From contig CM041465.1 of NCBI GenBank assembly GCA_023213395.1, positions 243,667,741-243,731,740 on the forward strand: DNA of 64,000 bases, in the 5' to 3' direction. Below, piece after piece: positions 34,311 to 46,300 of this stretch. The notes under the pieces were generated by a model. The model was not told the DNA's origin, searched no databases, and saw nothing but the letters and a program-made list of their open reading frames with translations. Position numbers and translations under genes: made by a program. The stretch's first letter is position 1; each line of letters begins with the position of its first letter. Source of the stretch: Cycas panzhihuaensis. Lineage: Eukaryota; Cycadophyta.

Positions 34311-35242
34311 GGGCTGACCACCCTTCTTACACTTGGCCCCCCATTTTGTTTCCATTTAATGCATAATGTTGATGGCCCTCTTTCCTCCTTAGGTGATCCT
34401 TTTTCTCCCTTAGATCACCTACCACATTGCCTATTAGTATTTATAGTCCACGTAATCATATATTTAGCTTGATTATTGATTTAGTACCCATGTTAACTCT
34501 CCACTTGTTAGGTACTACTTAAACCTCCCCCCCCCCCCCCCAAATTTTTTTTTTTCATAGCTTTATTTCTGTTACTATTTATTGTCTATGCCTTACTCAT
34601 GCTTTTAGCTTAATTTTCTTGTAGCCTCTTACCTTATTTAATTATGTTGTCAGCCTTTAGGTCCATTGTGTCACCCTGCCCATTACCCTACTGAGTTCTT
34701 GAGGCACCTTTGCCTCACCTTTTATTAGCATATATACCATTTGTGCCAAATATTATTTTGCTAGATATCTTATTATTTCTTCACCCTAGTTTTGCTTAGG
34801 CTTTAATTGGTCATACATATGGCTTAGATAAGGAACCTGTGGTGACTCTCACATGCTAGTTGTCATTAGTAGATGCCTTAGTTCTTCATAGTCACTAGAT
34901 AGAGGACCCCACTCCATGCATGCCCCACTATTGATGCTTAGGATTATCATATGACTTGCCCTTTGTATCCCATGGTTTGACCTCCTCATTAAGTGCTTAT
35001 TGTATAGTATTCATTCCACTAAAGCATTATTACTGTAGCAACTCCCTGAGCTTCCTCATGGTTTGGCTTGCCTCCACATCTACCTCACACTGCCCAAGTG
35101 GTTACATATGCATATTCCTTCTTAAAGCTATAAAAGAAAAAGAAGAAAAGTAAAGAAAAGATCCCCCTAAAGAAAAGGAGGCACATACACACACACATTA
35201 TATATCTATATATCTATCTATTTATCTATTTATCTATTTATC

Positions 35243-35299
<57 letters not shown>

Positions 35300-35652
35300 T
35301 ATGCTTTAAGGGGGGCATATCCACTGCCACCTTCTTGGCATCCAGGGTAGGTTACATGATGGCCTCATCCCCACTTATGGTTTATAGTTTGGATCCAGAT
35401 GAGTGGGCTAGTTTGGATCTTTAGATCTAGTTATTTGAACCCAATATAGTCTCAATCATGATCAAAACCTAATTAGCATAGCTACTAGTTTGGGTAGATT
35501 TTAGAGGAGCTTACGATCTTAGCATATGGTCATTCTTAAGGATTAAGAGTTTTCATTGTTCTAGTCAAAATTATGAGCCCGTTTGAGTTCCCTTTTGTTG
35601 ATCATTAATTCCCATCATCCCCTTTCATTCAGTGACCCTATCTTGAGTCATC
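34311..35652. other. Tat-1 spacer with simple repeats
   Basis: No gene is recognised up to about 35300. A C-run followed by a T-run lies at 34530-34557. A compound microsatellite of TATC, TA and GA units fills about 35196-35297. From 35300 a decayed coding feel begins (for example 'DPDEWASLDL') that probably leads into the RNase H at 35653. Confidence 0.5.
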
Positions 35653-36065
35653 ACTACATATCTCCATGGAATTAATCATCTACACTGATGAGGGTAGTCA
35701 TGGGTATATAGGGCCTTTTATCGTGGCCTAGATCCTAGATCATTCAGGATCACCTTATTCACAACTTGGTTTAATCTGGGCTTTACCTACCATAAGCCAC
35801 TAGCAATAAAGTTGAGTACACTATTGTTATAGAGGATTTGATTGATGTCCTCTACTTCCATTATGGCTCCATTATTTTGTATTGTGATTCATATATTATC
35901 ATATCTCATCTCACCTAGGTTTAATAGATTCATTACTCATAATTGAGGTCTTTAGCCATCTATACTAGATCCCTCTTAGCTTAGTTTTTCTTTTACAACA
36001 TTCACCACATCCCCCCATGGACTCAATACTAAAACTAGTAGGTTGATGTATTCCAATCTTGAGCA
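35653..36065 (+). pseudogene. Second RNase H domain of Tat-1, downstream of integrase
   Basis: Three frames together give a full RNase H pattern in the right spacing. 'IIYTDEGSHGYIGPFIVA' (first Asp; about 35670-35730) comes first, then 'TSNKVEYTIVIEDLIDVLYF' (Glu; about 35800-35860), 'IILYCDSYIIISHLT' (second Asp; about 35870-35915), and 'NIHHIPPW' with 'VDVFQSW' (the 'hIPR-x-x-N-x-x-A-D-x-L-A' end; about 36000-36055). 'N-K-V-E-Y' for 'N-n-e-A-E-Y' is typical of the archaeal-type RNase H of Tat elements. Tat-1 already has an RNase H at RT, so this is the additional one. Its place after integrase and after the antisense gene is what needs checking. Confidence 0.65.
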
Positions 36066-37011
36066 TCATTTACCATTAGTAGACATCTCTCCTTTAGCCC
36101 AAAGGGCCACTGATTGACGCATCTATCTTGGGGGTAATCCCCCCAGTCTTAACTCTGAGGGGCACTCACTAATGAGGTAGATTTATAATGACAACCTCAA
36201 GCATATAGAACCCTTTTCAGGAGTTAATCCATGTCGTTGAAGCTCCCCATATGCTCCAATGAGAGCTTAAACTGCCGCCATACTCTAAAATAAGGGTAAA
36301 TTACCTTATATAGTTCTAAATATTAGACCATAGTATGGATTCCATCGATTGCACTACTCTTTTGTATTCTATATCCTCGCTCTTCTTATTTTGTCATTCT
36401 TTTCATTTAAATACATATTATTTTCATGTAACATCTATTCATAAAAAATGCCAAAAATAATATAAATCCATAAAAATTAACAAAAATATAAAATGATCAA
36501 AAGTTTAAAAATAATATAAAACTATAAAATACAAAAAAAAAAAAAAAAAACCCTGAAACTGATGAGGTAAAACTATGGCAACCAACCCTAGCTTATTGAG
36601 TCTTTCTTCCCTTTGGATATTTGAGCATTTCTTTGTATATTAAAGGGGATTTAGGCTTCCAAGCCCTATACTTAGGCCATGCTACCCACCTTATCCTACC
36701 ATGGAGGCACCCCCTCTATCTCCTTATTTGTATATGCTTAGGATTTGCAGCTACCAGTCTTAGGATCAATTTAGTCACTCACTCATCATCATTCCTAGCT
36801 TGTATACCTTTGTCATAGGTTCCCTAAGAGGCTAAACTAAGGGCAACCCCCCTCTGATTTACTACTAACAAGGCCCAACTATGGTAGTTATTACCCCATG
36901 TCATGCACACATATTTAATTATTATTATATTATATATCACATCATTTGTGTTAGCATCATTCACCATCTTTCATCTTTAATATTGAATAGGTTTTATTGT
37001 TAAGGGAACAA
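36066..37011. other. Tat-1 3' untranslated region
   Basis: No gene is seen. A short palindromic phrase GGGGGTAATCCCCCC (about 36131-36145) and a poly-A run (about 36533-36550) are present. AAGGGAACAA just before 37012 is the candidate polypurine tract. Confidence 0.45.
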
Positions 37012-39334
37012 TATTTTTTAGCTTCTGGGAATGGGTTTAGATGTTTGACTAAGAAAGGTAAGTACAACTATATTTTTTACCCCTTTTCACTCTCTATTGA
37101 TTTATGTCTAAGTTTACATAGATGATACATACTTGATTACTTGCTTGATAGTTGATCCATGCCCCTCTTACATGCTAATGACAATTAGGACCTTGGTCCA
37201 TATCTTTGATGTCCACCTAATGGACTTCTTAGGTTGTAAAAAGCACCTTCCCAACCACCTTCAACTTGTTTTTGTACTAATTATTACTTCATTTTTTCTT
37301 GTTTTTACCTTGCTGCCACTTGATACTAACTGATTGCTACCTTTAGGACCTATCAAGTTTACTTAATTATATGATGCAATTTTGGTAAAAATAAACTATG
37401 TTTCCTTACTACTTTATTTTTTGACTCTATTAGTGGTACCACAAAGTATTCTATGGTACTGCAAAGATAAATTCATAGTATAACTATCACCAACCTAGAT
37501 TCAGGTTTAATGGTAATAATTAGCTCATAAATGATAGATTGTTAGCCCTGGTAGGTTATGTTATCCCCAAGTTAGCTTGCATAAGTATTGTGAGGTTGAA
37601 CATACCTCAATCTTCTCATTTTCTTTGGTTTTATTAAGGAAAATCCCTCAAACCATGAGCATCACTCATGGTTTTTGGTTGATGGTTTTCCATACATTAT
37701 CGGTAGAAAACCACCAACCCTCTCCTTTACTTCATCTATAAATTCCTGCCTTTTTTCCAAAGGGAAGGACAAGACTTTTGTGTAAGAGATACCCTATCAT
37801 TATGTTATCAAATTTTTTCTAGACTCTAGTAATTTGGTGTAGACAAGTAGCTTTTATTTAGGATATTACAAACAAATAATCAAGAGGTATTAAAGAGTCC
37901 TTAAGGGAAATATTCACTAGCCATTAGCCATCATTTCATCATAAAGGTATAGGTAATCCACTCATCTTTGCTTAAGGTAATCTTCATTCTTTTTAATTCA
38001 TCTTAGTCATGTTATGTTATGTGATTTCTTGATGAAATTTGTTAGTAGGCTCTTTTGTTTTCTTCATATCTCATTTGCTTAATGAGTAGAGTCTCTTCTT
38101 ACACTCTTTTACTTGTTTTCTTAATTAACTCTTTTGAACAAGTTGCAAGATCAAGAAGGTTTCCTAAGTACAACTTAGGAAATTATACATATTGGGGGAT
38201 GGTTACCATCCTAAGGCACCCCAATCCTATTCATCTTTCTCTCTTATGCTCATAGATCTGGGATTATTTTCTTTATGCTTTAAACTTATAGCATTCCATG
38301 AGTTATATACAATTATTTCCATTGGATATATTAGAGGTTTGTTATCTTTGTAGGAAACTAACATTTTTAGAAGGATGAGTTATAAGTTTACAAGACACTT
38401 AATTGATTTCTATCATTCAAACATTTCAACAACTCCCACACAACCTATTATTAGAAAGGTAAGCTCTACACTCCCTTTCCTTTGTTTTTCCTTTAAAGTT
38501 TTTATGCTTTACGCTCTCTTACTTTTATTATAAAAGCTTTCAACAAGCAAATATGTTATTAAGATCCTTTTAGAAGTAAGTAAGTATTATCTTTGTTTCC
38601 TTCCCATCATGCCAAGGATACCATAGTTTACTAGAAGGGAACTATCACTTCTCCAACCTACTCCTTTTTAGGTATGCATCTTTACTTTTAATTTGTATCA
38701 CAAGGACAAGAAAGAAAAAGAAAAGAAAAAATCATAAAGATTTATTTATTTTCTTGCTACCTCCTTTTTCTTGTATTTCCCTAAAATAAAAAAATTAAAA
38801 GAAAAAGAAAAATAAATATAAAAAATAATAATAATAATAGAAAAGGATTAGTTTTACTACACTTCCTTTATTTGCATATACATTATATTGTATTTCTAAA
38901 GTAGGGAGTAGGACCAATAGGCTATCTACTAGATTTCAAACATAGGACATGAGGAGGGACCATGCTATCACGAGTCCTCAAGCCAAAGGTTAGATTGTAA
39001 ACCCAACTAAAAATAAGCTAGGTGCATTCATTTAAAGTGAAATAATACATAGCTATATTTTAGTAGTAAGTTACACTATCATGTTTTACCATAGGCTCAT
39101 TTGACACCCAAGTTTACATCTTTTCTTTGATGCACATGTGCACATGCTTGAATACCCTTAGTTTAGTCTCTTAGGTAGAGAAAAAGTAAATCCCCTTGTA
39201 AACATACTCAAGTAGCACACAAGCACCCTACATTAATGCCTTAGGATTCATTACATGCATAAAAGTACCATGCCCCTAGGCCTATTTCTAGTTGAGTATA
39301 CTCATCCTCTATCACTAGCATCAGGTGCACTTTA
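37012..39334 (+). repeat. Tat-1 3' LTR (2323 bp)
   Basis: It begins TATTTTTTAGC and ends GGTGCACTTTA. It is collinear with 14822-17137 throughout (TATA at 37735, 'gggatggttaccatcctaaggcacccc' region at about 38197). The terminal TG and CA have both decayed to TA. CCTTC follows at 39335-39339. Confidence 0.85.
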
Positions 39335-39339
39335 CCTTC
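39335..39339. repeat. Target site duplication of Tat-1, right copy (CCTTC)
   Basis: Identical to 14817-14821 and directly abutting the 3' LTR end. Confidence 0.85.
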
Positions 39340-40013
39340 CTAAATAGATATATTAATGATGAGATATATGTACAATAACTAAAAGGTTTTGAAGTAAAGG
39401 GAAAGGAAGATAATGTTTATAAACTCAAAAAGGCCTTATATAGACTCAAACAAGTAACTAGAGAATAATACTCTAGGATTGATAAGTACTTTAAGGATAA
39501 AGGATTCCTAAGGAGCCAATCAAACCTTAATTTGTGCATAAAGTTGGAAGAAAACTCAATATTGATTATGTGCTTATATGTAGATGCCCTAGTATATATT
39601 AGGAATTATGATTACTTATTCTAAAAATTTAAGGAAGATATATGCAAAGAGTTTGAAATGATAGATTTAGGACTTATATATTATTTCTTAGGTATTGAAG
39701 TATGGAATGATGAAAAAAGGATATTAGTGTCACAAAGGAAATACACATTAGATATGCTATATAAATTCAACATGACTAATTACAACCCACTTGCAATACT
39801 AATAAAAGTTAGGTTAAAATTACCTAAGTTTGAGAAGTCTAAATCAGTTGACCCTAGACTCTATAGGTAGTTGATCAGGAGCCTTATCTTCTTGAATTTA
39901 ACTCAACTAGACATTATGTATGCAGTTAGTATAGTTTCTAGGTTTATGCATAAGACCAATGTTAAACATTAGCAAGTAGCTAGAAGGATTCTCAGCTATC
40001 TTTGAGGAATTAT
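39335..40013 (+). pseudogene. pol: copia-A1 reverse transcriptase, 3' part
   Basis: This continues the RT cut at 14821: 'INDEIYVQ', 'LKGFEVKGKEDNVYKLKKALYRLKQ' and 'YSRIDKYFKDKGFLRSQSN'. The catalytic box is 'CLYVDALVYI' (second Asp replaced by Ala). 'FEMIDLGLIYYFLGIEVWND' and 'LVSQRKYTLDMLYKFNM' are open at 39658-39870, then 'SVDPRLYR' and 'VSRFMHKTNVKH'. It ends at 'VARRILSYL', where the LTR starts; the whole RNase H is deleted, whereas copia-A2 keeps it. Joined with 14480-14821 by position it gives one RT domain, which proves the nesting. Confidence 0.85.
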
Positions 40014-40452
40014 TATTAGAATAATGGCCATATTGGGGTGATTACCCACCTTAGGGGTGATCTTCTTATACCACACTTCCACAACTCTATGTATAGATGC
40101 AACACTAGGAACATTACCAATTGCAACATTGACAACTATTAAAGAAATATCACTAAATATTTTTTAAATATTTCTTAACCTTTTCTTCTTTGCATGGGCA
40201 AATGTTATAAGAATTATTTCCTTAATGTTTGCACCATATTCAGTTAGTTTAATGGCCATTTTCACCTCATTTTCCTAGTCAAAACACCATATATAAGTCC
40301 TCTCTTAATGAAAATTTACATAATTAAATTTTCATTTTAGTTTCCTTGATATGTTCATTATCTTATAAATGATTGTTGGCCTTCATTTCAACCTTAGTAG
40401 TTGCATTTAATTGCCTATGTTCTATCTGCTACTAAGTCAATTCTCTAATCTA
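40014..40452 (+). repeat. copia-A LTR shared between copia-A1 and copia-A2
   Basis: It starts TATTAGAATAATGGCCATAT, the decayed form of TGTTGGAATAATACTCACAT seen at 46301. A TATA-like CCATATATAAG lies at about 40288-40298, 275 bases in (250 bases in at 46301). The end near 40452 is an estimate. It serves as 3' LTR of copia-A1 and 5' LTR of copia-A2, so the two lie head-to-tail with a single LTR between them. Confidence 0.6.
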
Positions 40453-41328
40453 TATTATATGGTTACTAATATATTTATTTGAATCATTAACTAGCTATTT
40501 TATACTATGTGCCTTTATATGAAGTAGTTATTTACACGATTGATATTGATATATGCATATTTATTTAAAATAATTGACTAGTTTTTGTCATCATATAGCC
40601 CTCCTATCTTGTAACCTATAGGTCACATAGTAGAGTCAAGTGACCAGAAGGATAGTTTTTAAAGAGGCTAATCTTTTTTTCAAAGAGGTTGTTTCAAAAC
40701 AAGCACCTATTTCTACTTTAGAAAAGATATTTGTCACCAACGTAGCATATTTTTAGATCTACTAAATCCAAAATATTATACCTTTCCACCCAAATGAAAC
40801 AATCAATCACATGATTATGTTAGGTCTTCATTTGATGGCTTTTTAAATGACTAAAAGTAAATGAAAATTTTCTTTATAATTTATATACTAAAGGGCTCTT
40901 TATCCCTTTCAACCCCCTTATATTTTTTAATGTATAATTTTATTATAAAAATTTAGAATTAAGTATTATTTAAGGCATTAGGTTTATATTTTAATCCTCT
41001 ATTGGGTGAATGATCTTTTAAGAATCTTTGAAGTTATTTGATATAATATTTTCATAGTTAAAGTTGATACTAGTTCATGAGCTTCCTATGAGTTTACCCT
41101 TAAATAAATCTATTAAAACTTTAGCTTGTAATCAACATTAATATAAAAATCTTACTTTGGAGGAGGTTAAGTCCCAATTAGGATATTTGTGCATATCCTA
41201 AAGTTAAAAGAGGACAAGTTTTACTTATGCCTTTTAGTGCCTTTATCACCTTGTTCAAGTGTATTTCAATATTTTATTCAAGTGCTTTACTTTTTTAAAT
41301 TAATTACTTTTAAGACAATTTTCTTTAT
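40453..41328 (+). other. copia-A2 leader
   Basis: There is no gene. From 40560 on it aligns with 3560-3984 plus 11515-11876, the leader of copia-A1. I see no clear PBS. Confidence 0.55.
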
Positions 41329-42398
41329 ATGACCTAAAGCATAAGTAATGTAATGGTGTTAAAATTTTATGGTACTAACTTTTTGAACTAGAGTCAAAGA
41401 ATAAAACCCATCTTTATGCCAAAGGATATATAAGACTTGAATGAAGTAGATTATAGAGCACTTGATGCTAATACTACTAAAGACCAAAAGAAGACCTATA
41501 AGGAGAATGAAAAGTAAAATAATAAAGCCTTGGTGTTTATCTTCTACACATTAGAGGATTACATTTTTCCAAGAGTTACTGAAACAACTATATCAAATGA
41601 GGCATGAAACACATTGAAGACTACCTCTGAAGAAGTAGTTATATCAAAACGCCAAATATTAAGGAGTAAGTTTGAGAACTCTAGGACGAATAACAATAAA
41701 GGAGTAAATGACTTCATAACTAAAATACAAGACTTAGTTAATTGAATGAGAGACTTAGGAGAAGTCATTATTGAGAAAAGGGTGATAGAGAAGATTTTAA
41801 TATGTGTTAGTGATATTAAAAGGTTTAAAATAGTTAGAATAAGTATTGAGGTCTCCAAGGACCTAACTACCCTCAAAATTGACCAACTAAGTATAATATT
41901 ATTTATTTTTTAATAGTAAAATGGAGGTAGTGAATTTCTAAAAAGTATATTTACCACTAAGGCAAAGATTAGGCCTACCTTTCAAGGCTATAGTTCTAGG
42001 GAAAGACAACAATCTCTTAAAGGAAGAGGTTAAAACTTTAGAAATTAAAATCAATTTTATCAAAGATAAGGTCAAATTTATTAAGGACAAGGATAATATC
42101 ATCAAGGTCAAAATCAATTTTAAGGTTAATGATAAAGATATTTTTAAGACCATTTTAATCAAGGCCAAGAACAAAATTTTAGAACTCAAGGAAGTGGTAG
42201 AGGATAAAGTCCTACAGGTAGAAGCTAAGGACAAAGAGAAAGAAGTCCTAGAAGTAGAGGAATAATGCAATATTCAAATTTCCATAAAAGTGGACATTTA
42301 AAAAAAAAAAATATTTCACAAAAAGGTCCAACTTATAAAGAGGAATAACTAATATAATAATTGAAGATAGGAAAAATAAAAGATTCTTTCTATTAAGT
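41329..42398 (+). pseudogene. gag: copia-A2 gag with a Gly/Gln/Arg-rich linker
   Basis: The start ATG 41329 aligns with that of copia-A1 at 11877. UBN2-type capsid sense follows ('YKENEK', 'TLEDYIFPRVTETTIS', 'VNDFITKIQDLVN', 'LTTLKIDQLS'). From about 41985 comes 'SRERQQSLKGRG' and then a long run of G-Q, N-Q and Y-Q units with many Gln codons turned into stops, to about 42250. 'YSNFHKSGHLKKK' near 42262-42300 is a CCHC knuckle in which both cysteines of the first pair have changed. The minus-strand open frames at 41559-41876, 41938-42270 and 42248-42598 are complements of this region. Confidence 0.7.
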
Positions 42399-42743
42399 TT
42401 GATGGCAAATAAAGAAAAAGATAATTGGTATATTGACTTAGAATGTTCTACCCATATGGCATGTAGGGAGGAATGGTTCAAGGAGTTGGATAACACCGAA
42501 ACAAGTAAAATCATATTTAGAGATAATACCACTAAAATTATAGTTAATAAAGGGAATATAGTTATACAAATAGACTTTAGAGAAATAATGTTTATCAATG
42601 ATATGCTTCATGTTCCTACACTTAATAAAAATTTAGTATTAGTAAGGTAAATGATGGAGCAAAAATACATAGTGATCTTTGATAATAGAGAGTGCATTAT
42701 TAAAGACAAGCTAAGAAATAAAGTAATAGTTGATAAATGATAA
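42399..42743 (+). pseudogene. pol: copia-A2 protease
   Basis: The open stretch 42399-42650 contains 'DNWYIDLECSTHMACREEWF', where intact copia proteases have W-x-x-D-S-G-C-x-x-H-M. The Asp is kept and Ser-Gly became Leu-Glu. 'INDMLHVPTLNKNLVLVR' ends the domain. The parallel Ser-Gly change in copia-B suggests repeated transition decay. Confidence 0.75.
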
Positions 42744-43733
42744 ATGACTAATGCTAATTTATTTAAATTAGTCATTCCCCCAATTAATTATTATGCCTTG
42801 AAGGTATTAACTAATATGTATAGTGAAACTTGGCATAAAAGACTTATCCATGTAAACTATAATGATTTGGCATTAATAAAAAAGATGGAAATGGTGATAA
42901 GACTACTTGATATTGAACATAGTAAAGAAGTATATGAAGGGTGTATACTAGGTAAATAACAAAAAGAAGGATTCTCTAATGAAAGCTATAGGGCTAATGT
43001 GCCTCTTTATCTAGTATGCATAGATTTATATGGACTAATGGATGTGCCTTCACTTAATAGAGTCAAGTATTTCATCATATTTATTGATGATTTTATAAAG
43101 ATGAATTTGGTTTACTTTATTAAATTTAAGTTAGATACACTCCAATGTTTTATTGACTTCAAAAATACAATGAAAAGGAAGAGTGGACGTAAGATATTAA
43201 TTCTGAAATCAGATAATAGGTAAGAATTTATTTCAAATAAATTTAAGAGTTATTACAAATATTTTGAGATAAGGAAATAACTCACAAATCCCTGCACACC
43301 TTAATAAAATGGGGTTGTAGAAAGAAAGAATAGGATAATTATTAATATGGAAAGAATTATGCTTAATGACAAGTATCTTAGTAATGAATATTAGGTAGAA
43401 GTTATACATACAATTGTTTATTTATTGAATAAATGTATAATAAAAGTAATAATATGGGTTATACTTGAAGATGCTTAAACAAGTTACAAACAAAGCATTA
43501 AATATTTAAGAGTTTTTGGATGCATAGATTATGGCCATATTCTAGAATAAAGGAGGATAAAATTAAATGACAAAAGTACCAAGTGTATATTTATAGGATA
43601 TAGTGACTTGTCTATATCCTCCAAACTATATGATCCAAAAGGTAAAAGGATTATTACGAGCAAGGATGTCATCTTTAAGGAAGATTAATTCTATAAAGAG
43701 GAAGTCATTAAAAAGGATAAAGGCAAAAATATT
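42744..43733 (+). pseudogene. pol: copia-A2 GAG-pre and integrase
   Basis: 'ETWHKRLIHVNYNDLALIKK' and 'YEGCILGK' give the zinc entry (the first Cys is lost). The core has 'LVCIDLYGLMDVP' (Asp), 'FIDDFIKMNLVYFIKFKLDT', 'ILKSDNR' (Asp) and 'NGVVERKNR' (Glu), so the DDE triad is still readable although stops interrupt the frame (42957, 43221 and others). The tail 'FGCIDYGHI' and 'CIFIGYSDLSISSKLY' is normal. Confidence 0.82.
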
Positions 43734-44950
43734 ATGGTTGAAGTAGACTCTAACTTAAGTAATATAAATGTACCTAGTGCACATAAAGCAAGACCATCTA
43801 CTTCAAGTCAAAAGGTCTTAAAATGGGTACAAAGAGTTGATAACCCTCAAAACATCTTAGACACTAACTTTAAGAGAAGAATAACAAGATCTCAAAGGAT
43901 GAGCTTGGCACCTATAACTTAAGTTATAGACTCAAATGAGCCTCAAAACTTTGAAGAGGCAAATAGTCAAGATGAATGGAAGAATACAATTAAAAAAGAG
44001 TACAATACCTTAGTGAAAAATAACACATGGGAGTTAGTATATTTACTACCTAGAAAGAATTCCATTAGGATAAAATAGGTCTATAAGACTAAGTATAAAT
44101 TAGATAGGCCTATTAATAAATATAAGGTAAGGTTAGTTATAAAGGGCTATGCTTAAATTTAGAGCATAGATTTTAATGAAACATTTATACATATTGCAAG
44201 ATAGAAAACTATTAAATTAATTATGTTATTAACTACACAATAGAGTTGGACAATCTATTAAAGAAATGTGAAAAGTGCCTTCTTAAATGGATATATAGAT
44301 AAAGAGATCTATATAAAATAGCCTAAGGGTTTTGAAGTGAAAGGAAAAGAAGACAAGGACTACAAACTCTAAAAGGCCTTGTATGGACTGAAGTAAGCAC
44401 CTAGAACATGGTACTCTAAGATTGATAAATATTTTAAGGATAAAGGATTCTTAAGAAGCCAATTAGACTCTAATTTATATATAAAATTAGAAGGAAGATC
44501 AATATTACTTATGGGCTTATATATGGATAAACTAGTAATATTTAGAATTATGGTTACTTGTCCTAAAAGTTTAACAAAGATATGTGCAAAGAATTTAAGA
44601 TGATAGACTTAGAACTTATGCTTTATTTCTTGTCTATTGAAGTATGGAAGGATGAATAGGGGATATTTATATCTCAAATGAGCTATACATTAGATATGTT
44701 ATATAAATTTAATATGTATAGTTGTAAGCCCCTTATAACACTAATAGAGGTTAGGTTGAAATTATCAAAGTTTGAGGAATTTAAATCACTTGATCCTACA
44801 CTTTATAAGAAGTTAATTAGGAGCCTAATTTACTTAACTTCAACTTGACTAGAGATTATGTATGTAGTTAGTGTGGTTTCTAGGTTTATGCATAAGCCTA
44901 AGGTAAAGCATTGGTAAGTAGCTAAAAGGATTCTTAGGTATCTCAAAGGT
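43734..44950 (+). pseudogene. pol: copia-A2 reverse transcriptase
   Basis: The linker 43734-43922 is open ('RRITRSQRMSLAPIT'). RT follows: 'DEWKNTIKKEYNTLVKNNTW', 'YKTKYKLDRPINKYKVRLV', 'NVKSAFLNGYIDKEIYIK' and 'WYSKIDKYFKDKGFL'. The catalytic box is 'GLYMDKLVIF' at about 44518-44547, with the second Asp replaced by Lys. 'LNGYIDKEIY' supplies the uncut sequence that proves the break in copia-A1. Many stops. Confidence 0.85.
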
Positions 44951-45475
44951 ACTATCAGGTAAAGATTACATTATAGGTTATTAAGAAATTATAGGTTCAT
45001 TAGTTATACAAACTAAGATTGGGTAATTTATATAGATAGGAAATTTTCTTTAGGGTATACATTTAGTTTTGGATTAGTAATAGTAGCATAGTATTCAAAT
45101 AAGCAAGTAATAATATCTCTTTCTACTACAGAAGCAGAGTATAAAGTAGTTATAGCAGGAGCTTTGAAGTAGTTTGGCTTAGAAAATTACTTTAGGATTT
45201 ACAAGAAGAATAGGTTGCTCCCACATAGTTGCTTTATGACAATTAAAGAACAATTCAGATGATTAGGAATCTAGTGTTTTATTGTAGGACAAAGCACATT
45301 GAAATATAATATTACTTCATCAGACAGGTAGTATAGTAAGGTGAATTAAAATTGGTCTATTATAACATTGAAAAATAGGTGGCATACATTTTCACAAAGG
45401 TACTTAGTAAAATAAAGTTTATCAGATTTAGAGATAAACTTAGAATCTCCCCAAATAGGTATTATGGAAGAGAAA
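44951..45475 (+). pseudogene. pol: copia-A2 RNase H, first copy
   Basis: 'RLHYRLLRNYRFISYTN' is followed by 'DWVIYIDRKFSLGYTFSFG', 'QVIISLSTTEAEYKVVIAGA' (catalytic Glu) and a decayed end with 'LKNRWHTFSQRYLVK' corresponding to 'vADifTK'. It is followed by an LTR start at 45476. This segment and the LTR start are repeated 820 bases further on. Confidence 0.8.
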
Positions 45476-45769
45476 TATTAGAATAATGCTCATATTACGA
45501 TGATTATCCACCCTAGGGAGATTACCCACATTAGGGTAATAATCCAAATTGATGGAGATATTTTTGTGATACTATGTTAAGTATTTATCAATGCAAAGTA
45601 GAAGTAGACCTTGAGAGGTATGCCCAAATCCTCTTGGTCCTATCTATTTATTCAAGGGATCTAAAGACCCTGGTATTCATTAATACCACCATCCTCATAG
45701 ATTGGTAGTTGTGCCTTTTTTTCTTTCATTTTATTTCTCTCATCTATTCTTTTTGTCTTATGATTCATT
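45476..45769 (+). repeat. Partial copia-A LTR (first ~294 bp)
   Basis: It starts TATTAGAATAATGCTCATAT and follows the LTR at 46301 up to about its position 243, then breaks off into a second RNase H copy. It is part of the 820-bp tandem duplication. Confidence 0.7.
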
Positions 45770-46300
45770 AACTATTGGGTATAGTCTATATTATAGGTCA
45801 TTAAGGGATTATAAGTTGATTAGCTATATAGACTTAGGATGGGTAAGTTGTATAAATGACAGAAAGTCTACTTTAGGTTATACATTCAATTTGTATTTAA
45901 TAGTAGTAGCCTTGAGTTCAAAGAAGTAGGTAATAATATCCCTCTCTATTATAGAAGTAAAGTACAAAGTAATTATAGTAGGAGCCTATGAGACAGTTTA
46001 GCTTAGGAGATTACTTCAAGATTTACAAGAAAAACAGATTAGTCCCATATAGTTATTCTATGATAATCAAAGTATAATTTAGATGACTAGGAATCTAGTG
46101 TTTTATAGTAATATAAAATGCGTTAAAACATAATGTCACTTCATTAGAGAGTTAGTGCAATAAGGTGAGTTAGACTTAGTCTATTGTAGAATAGAAGATT
46201 AGGTGGTAGACATATTCACAAAAGTACTTGCCAAAATAAAATTCATCAAATCTAAGGATAATATTGGAGTCTCCCCCAAATGGGCATTATGGTATAGAAA
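45770..46300 (+). pseudogene. pol: copia-A2 RNase H, second (duplicated) copy
   Basis: It is collinear with 44951-45475 but more decayed: 'tatattataggtcattaag' against 'acattataggttattaag', the 'kSTLGYTFNLYLIVVALSSK' strand (45856-45929), then 'DYFKIYKKNRLVPYSY'. A purine-bearing stretch ends at 46300, where a complete LTR begins. It contributes no new function. Confidence 0.75.

Larger units (their letters stand above)
14822..39334 (+). mobile_element. Tat-1: 24.5-kb Tat-like Ty3/gypsy retrotransposon (with nested chromovirus)
   Basis: It is bounded by 2.3-kb direct LTRs (14822-17137, 37012-39334) and a 5-bp target duplication. Order inside: PBS, gag, protease, RT, RNase H, integrase, a short tandem-repeat spacer, [nested chromovirus 25048-31709], an antisense PMD-like frame, a second RNase H, a purine-rich tract, the 3' LTR. 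Without the nested element its length is about 17.85 kb. Very long LTRs, RT-RH-IN order without a chromodomain, an extra RNase H and an antisense frame point to the Tat lineage. By eye the LTRs differ by about 15% over the first 130 bases, so it is old. All frames carry stops. Confidence 0.85.

Noticed and set aside
35196-35297. Compound TATC/TA/GA repeat as a regulatory GAGA element
   Set aside because: It lies in the 3' spacer of a dead retroelement; simple microsatellite growth is enough to explain it.
41559-42598. Three minus-strand open frames of 105-116 codons, hydrophobic
   Set aside because: They are complements of copia-A2 gag and protease; the plus strand has the family motifs.
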